DNA of 9,433 bases from JAFGTF01 sp035527995 (GTDB taxonomy: Bacteria; Spirochaetota; B62-G9; DRHN01): NCBI GenBank assembly GCA_035527995.1, contig DATKZJ010000032.1:1-9433 (forward strand), in the 5' to 3' direction. The stretch's first letter is position 1. The number at the start of each line of letters is the position of its first letter. The notes below the pieces were generated by a model that searched no databases, was not told the origin of the DNA, and saw only the letters and a program-made list of their open reading frames with translations. This document shows, one piece after another, positions 6,603 to 9,433 of the stretch. The translations under genes and the position numbers were made by a program.

Positions 6603-7610
6603 ATGGATAAACTGAGGTGGGGAGTAATCGGATTCGGTTCGTTTGCCGATGTCGCGATGGGACCGGCAATCGCGAACACTCCCGGTCACACACTCGTTGC
6701 GATCACCGGAAGGGAACGTATGAGAGTGGCCAATTACGCAAAAAAATACGGTGTCGAGCGTTCCTTTACCTCTGCTTCCGACCTTGTACATACTCCGGGC
6801 CTCAATGCGGTTTATGTGGCAACACCGAATAATCAACACTCGGAGCATACGATCATGGCTGCGGAACAGGGGCTCCATGTACTGTGCGAGAAACCCATGG
6901 CAGTTAGTCTTGGAGAGGCAAGGCGCATGACGGAAGCGTGCGCCACAAAAGGTGTCAAACTGATGATAGGAAACATGATGCGATTCAACCCCTGTCACAG
7001 ATGGGTGAAGCATATCATCCGGGAGGGTGTTCTGGGAAGCGTTACAGAGGCAAAAGCCACGTTCGAGTATCACCTCTCCGATGAGGGCTCCCCGTGGAGA
7101 CTTGATCCCGAGGTGGGCGGCGGGGGCGCAATAATGGATGTCGGGGTACACTGCATCGACCTCTTGAGGTATCTGCTGGGTGCCGAAGTGACCCGTGTCG
7201 GGGCCTTCGTAGATACCGGATCATATCCCTTTCCTGCCGATATAAGCGCGACCGTGATGCTGAGGTTCGATTCAGGTGCCGCAGGAACTGTGTCTGTCTC
7301 CTTTATCAACAAACATCCACTCAACAGAATCGAGATACGCGGCACTGAGGGCAGCCTTGTCAGCGAGGGAACTCTGTGGCGCGATTCAACCGGGAGGGTC
7401 TCTGTAGAAACGGGCAGTTCCACGCAGACCTACGAGTCATCGTTGAAGATTCCCGGTCCATACGAGCTGCAGATAGAACACTTTTCAGGCTGTATAAAAA
7501 ACGATACGGAACCGCTCGTTTCTGGTAAGGAGGGGTTCAAAGACCTAGCAGTTTGTCTTGCCGCGTATAAATCACACGAAGCAGAGAGCATAGTAAACCC
7601 TGACTATTAG
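6603..7610 (+). CDS. Gfo/Idh/MocA-family NAD(P)-dependent oxidoreductase
   Basis: A 335-residue protein of the compact Gfo/Idh/MocA type. The Rossmann loop is WGVIGFGSFA (6-15), the catalytic-lysine motif is EKP (96-98, K97), and the substrate-domain pair is D179/H183 in MDVGVHCIDLLRY. GTEGSL (247-252) is the common C-domain turn. The overall pattern (ATPNNQHSEHT at 73-83, WRLDPEVGGGGAIMDVG at 165-181) is like xylose dehydrogenase and 1,5-anhydrofructose reductase relatives, so it may work as a sugar dehydrogenase or reductase; this is inference. It is clearly divergent from the 387-residue member at 453-1616, being shorter and lacking that protein's insert after the C-domain motif. It is transcribed divergently from the permease and convergently with GRE2. 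A start at 6600 would add one Met. The frame is intact, with no sign of decay. Confidence 0.9.
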   Translation: MDKLRWGVIGFGSFADVAMGPAIANTPGHTLVAITGRERMRVANYAKKYGVERSFTSASDLVHTPGLNAVYVATPNNQHSEHTIMAAEQGLHVLCEKPMAVSLGEARRMTEACATKGVKLMIGNMMRFNPCHRWVKHIIREGVLGSVTEAKATFEYHLSDEGSPWRLDPEVGGGGAIMDVGVHCIDLLRYLLGAEVTRVGAFVDTGSYPFPADISATVMLRFDSGAAGTVSVSFINKHPLNRIEIRGTEGSLVSEGTLWRDSTGRVSVETGSSTQTYESSLKIPGPYELQIEHFSGCIKNDTEPLVSGKEGFKDLAVCLAAYKSHEAESIVNPDY

Positions 7611-7740
7611 ACCATATATCGAATTTGCCTGAAATTATTATTTTGGAAATGGTTACATTATCCGAATACGGATGCAAACAGCGAGCCGTTGAAACGTTCG
7701 AGTCCAAACAGGGACTGAAGGTGATACTTACTCCAGGCGT

Positions 7741-9433
7741 CTAAGCCCAGTACGATCGCTGGATTATCTCATCCTGTGTGTCTTCAGGAAGCACGACGAA
7801 CCTCGCGCTGAAACCGGTGACCCTCACAACAAGGTCCTGATAGCGCTCGGGATGTTTCTTCGCATCTATGAGCCTGTTCCTGTCAACGACTGTAAACTGT
7901 ACATAGATTACATCTCTTTTAGCGAGATACTCAACGATGTGCCCGATAACCTCAGGTGTTGCGTTACCGCTGAGCTGCACATCTATGCAGCTGGCATTAT
8001 CGGCTTTCGAATGCTCTATTGAAGTCACCGACCGCAGTGTGTCGGAAAGGCTGTTTTTGATGACACCGTGGTACGGAGCGCTGTTGAGCGACAGGACCTC
8101 CCCGGCCTTTCTACCATCCGGGGTGGCGCCAGTAACAACTCCCATACTCTTTATGGGCTCGTAGAAACTGTAGATACCGGGACGGTAGCTTGTCCCAACG
8201 GTTGTCTTGTACTTCTTTACGATTTCGGAGTACATGGAGCTCAGCTCCCTGGCCATCTCGTCGACTTCCTGTACTCCATTGCCGAATTTCGAAATCCTGT
8301 TCTTGACCATCATCCTGAAATCTTCTTTCCCGTCGTAGTCGCTCTCCAGTATGCTGTAAAATTCTTCAAGCCCGATCTTCTGTTCGTTATACACGAGCCT
8401 TTTGATCGAAAACAGCGAGTCAACTGCGGTTGCAAATCCTGTGCAGTTCACTGACCTCATCCAGTATCTGGCACCGCCTTTGTCAACAGGCACTGCTTTC
8501 TCAACGCACCCTTCCACGAGAGCCGAAACCAGCGGTCTGGCGTAGTATTCGGCGTAAAAAGGAGCAGCATCGTTCATCGTTTCAGTATAAAGTTTCACAA
8601 AGTAATCGAGCTGCAGATAGAAGTTGTTTATAAACTCAGCCCAGTTTCCAGGATTTTTCAGTTCGAGCCCGACCCTCTTGCCCCCGTAATATCCGTTGTT
8701 CATTGCTATTAGAACGATCTTGGGAAGATTCATGAATGCGTTCATGGGATCGGTATACGACTTTCCTGGAATCCCGAGCTCAATACACCCGATATGGCTG
8801 TGGTCCAGGATATCTTCTTCCTCGATAAGGTTATACCTCCTCATACCGTCGGCACCCGCTTCGTGAAAGGTAATCGCCGGAATCCCGAATCCGCTCACGA
8901 GTATCCGATATGCTCTTTCCATAAATTTCGGGTCTGTCTTCTTTGTATGCTTGATAACCGCCTTCGGCTCAAAGGTCCTCAGTTCATCTTCCGCCTCCAG
9001 TACAAGCCATGACAGCTCGTTTGTTGCATCCTTTCCAGCACTGTCGAGACCTGCAATATCAATTGTCTGACCGTCGTCGGTGTGGTTCACCTGGCTGATG
9101 GCCTTGAGAGCGAGCCATGTGGTTCCATCACGATTATCGAAGAGTTCGTAGTGCTTTTTATCAATGACATCATCGCTGTCCGGATCATCCGCCCTGAGAC
9201 CCATCTTGGTGCCGGACAGCTCCGTCATCTTGTATCCGAGGTTGAACTTCAGCCAGAATTCGAAAAACAGCTCCTTTGCGCTCTCTTTGGTCAGCACGCC
9301 GCTCTCTATATCTTTCCTATAGTAGGGATAAAGGTACTGGTCTACCCTCCCGAGCGAGTGATTGGCACAGTCATCGAACTGTGTAGCTACCTGCGCAAAC
9401 CAAAAGGACTGTAATGCCTCCCTGAATGAGGTC
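7741..9433 (-). CDS. Second glycyl radical enzyme (PFL-like), N-terminus outside window
   Basis: The gene enters from the right edge and shows 563 C-terminal residues; compared with full-length GREs about 200-230 residues are missing. The frame is open to the last base, and the visible part starts around SFREALQSFWF and LGRVDQYLYPYY, both conserved PFL-domain elements. A GTG at 9297 is internal and not the true start. The thiyl cysteine is in HSHIGCIELGIPGKS (Cys codon 8785-8787), again with C-x-E. The radical domain is canonical, VRVTGFSARFVVLP, with the radical Gly codon at 7813-7815, ending QRSYWA. It therefore belongs to a different clade from GRE1. A later GCVE (Cys codon 8506-8508) is the ordinary structural motif of the barrel. 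No activase follows it; the next gene is convergent. The substrate is unknown. Confidence 0.92.
   Translation of the reverse strand, partial: TSFREALQSFWFAQVATQFDDCANHSLGRVDQYLYPYYRKDIESGVLTKESAKELFFEFWLKFNLGYKMTELSGTKMGLRADDPDSDDVIDKKHYELFDNRDGTTWLALKAISQVNHTDDGQTIDIAGLDSAGKDATNELSWLVLEAEDELRTFEPKAVIKHTKKTDPKFMERAYRILVSGFGIPAITFHEAGADGMRRYNLIEEEDILDHSHIGCIELGIPGKSYTDPMNAFMNLPKIVLIAMNNGYYGGKRVGLELKNPGNWAEFINNFYLQLDYFVKLYTETMNDAAPFYAEYYARPLVSALVEGCVEKAVPVDKGGARYWMRSVNCTGFATAVDSLFSIKRLVYNEQKIGLEEFYSILESDYDGKEDFRMMVKNRISKFGNGVQEVDEMARELSSMYSEIVKKYKTTVGTSYRPGIYSFYEPIKSMGVVTGATPDGRKAGEVLSLNSAPYHGVIKNSLSDTLRSVTSIEHSKADNASCIDVQLSGNATPEVIGHIVEYLAKRDVIYVQFTVVDRNRLIDAKKHPERYQDLVVRVTGFSARFVVLPEDTQDEIIQRSYWA

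Noticed and set aside
6456..7151. N-terminal extension of the permease frame to 626 residues
   Set aside because: It is antisense to the well-supported plus-strand oxidoreductase, is not membrane-like, and MFS proteins of this type are about 390-400 residues.
7660..7716. Short inverted repeats (ATCCG/CGGAT at 7660-7673, AGTCC/GGACT at 7701-7716) as bidirectional terminators
   Set aside because: Stems are only 5 bp and neither is followed by a T-run on either strand. I see no convincing terminator in the 130-bp gap.
7649..7744. Plus-strand 31-codon ORF in the convergent gap between oxidoreductase and GRE2
   Set aside because: Has an ATG and reads as plausible protein, but has no ribosome site, overlaps the GRE2 stop and matches nothing I recognise. 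The opposite strand is also open here, so openness is not informative.
8506..8517. Second GCVE motif in GRE2 as the catalytic cysteine
   Set aside because: It lies about 93 residues after GCIE in the barrel segment that GRE1 aligns with its MEDCLKNG; the family's thiyl cysteine is in the earlier GCIE loop.

Overview
The window is a catabolic gene neighbourhood from an anaerobic bacterium. It encodes two different glycyl radical enzymes (GREs), which oxygen inactivates, and a radical-SAM activating enzyme. Good Shine-Dalgarno sequences and short intergenic gaps are bacterial in style. The phylum cannot be read from the sequence alone.

Layout. On the minus strand, read right to left, a probable operon runs GRE1 (5014-2735), its radical-SAM activase (2667-1738), a Gfo/Idh/MocA sugar-type dehydrogenase (1616-453) and a small MoaD/ThiS/CysO-like sulfur carrier ending in Gly-Gly (334-62). 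Upstream of it, on the same strand, lies an MFS permease (6455-5271) resembling the NaGLT1/MFSD4 sugar-transporter branch. GRE1 has its own AT-rich upstream region with a plausible promoter, two operator-like dyads and a leader hairpin. A second Gfo/Idh/MocA oxidoreductase (6603-7610, plus strand) is divergent from the permease. At the right edge, convergent with that gene, is the C-terminal 563 residues of a second GRE (minus strand, 7741 to beyond 9433).

How the genes may work together (inference). The permease would import a sugar-like or cyclic polyol-like compound. One Gfo/Idh/MocA enzyme would oxidise a ring hydroxyl with NAD(P), and the other could act at a different step or in the reductive direction. 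GRE1, activated by the adjacent radical-SAM enzyme, would carry out a radical elimination or bond cleavage. The sulfur carrier does not fit a simple sugar pathway. It hints at sulfur transfer or metal-cofactor chemistry, or at a further gene beyond the left edge.

The most unusual observations are the non-canonical active-site motifs of GRE1 (GCWE around the thiyl cysteine, RLGGL around the radical glycine) and the combination of GRE, sugar-type dehydrogenase and sulfur carrier in one operon. No tRNA, rRNA, CRISPR array, transposase or phage gene was seen.
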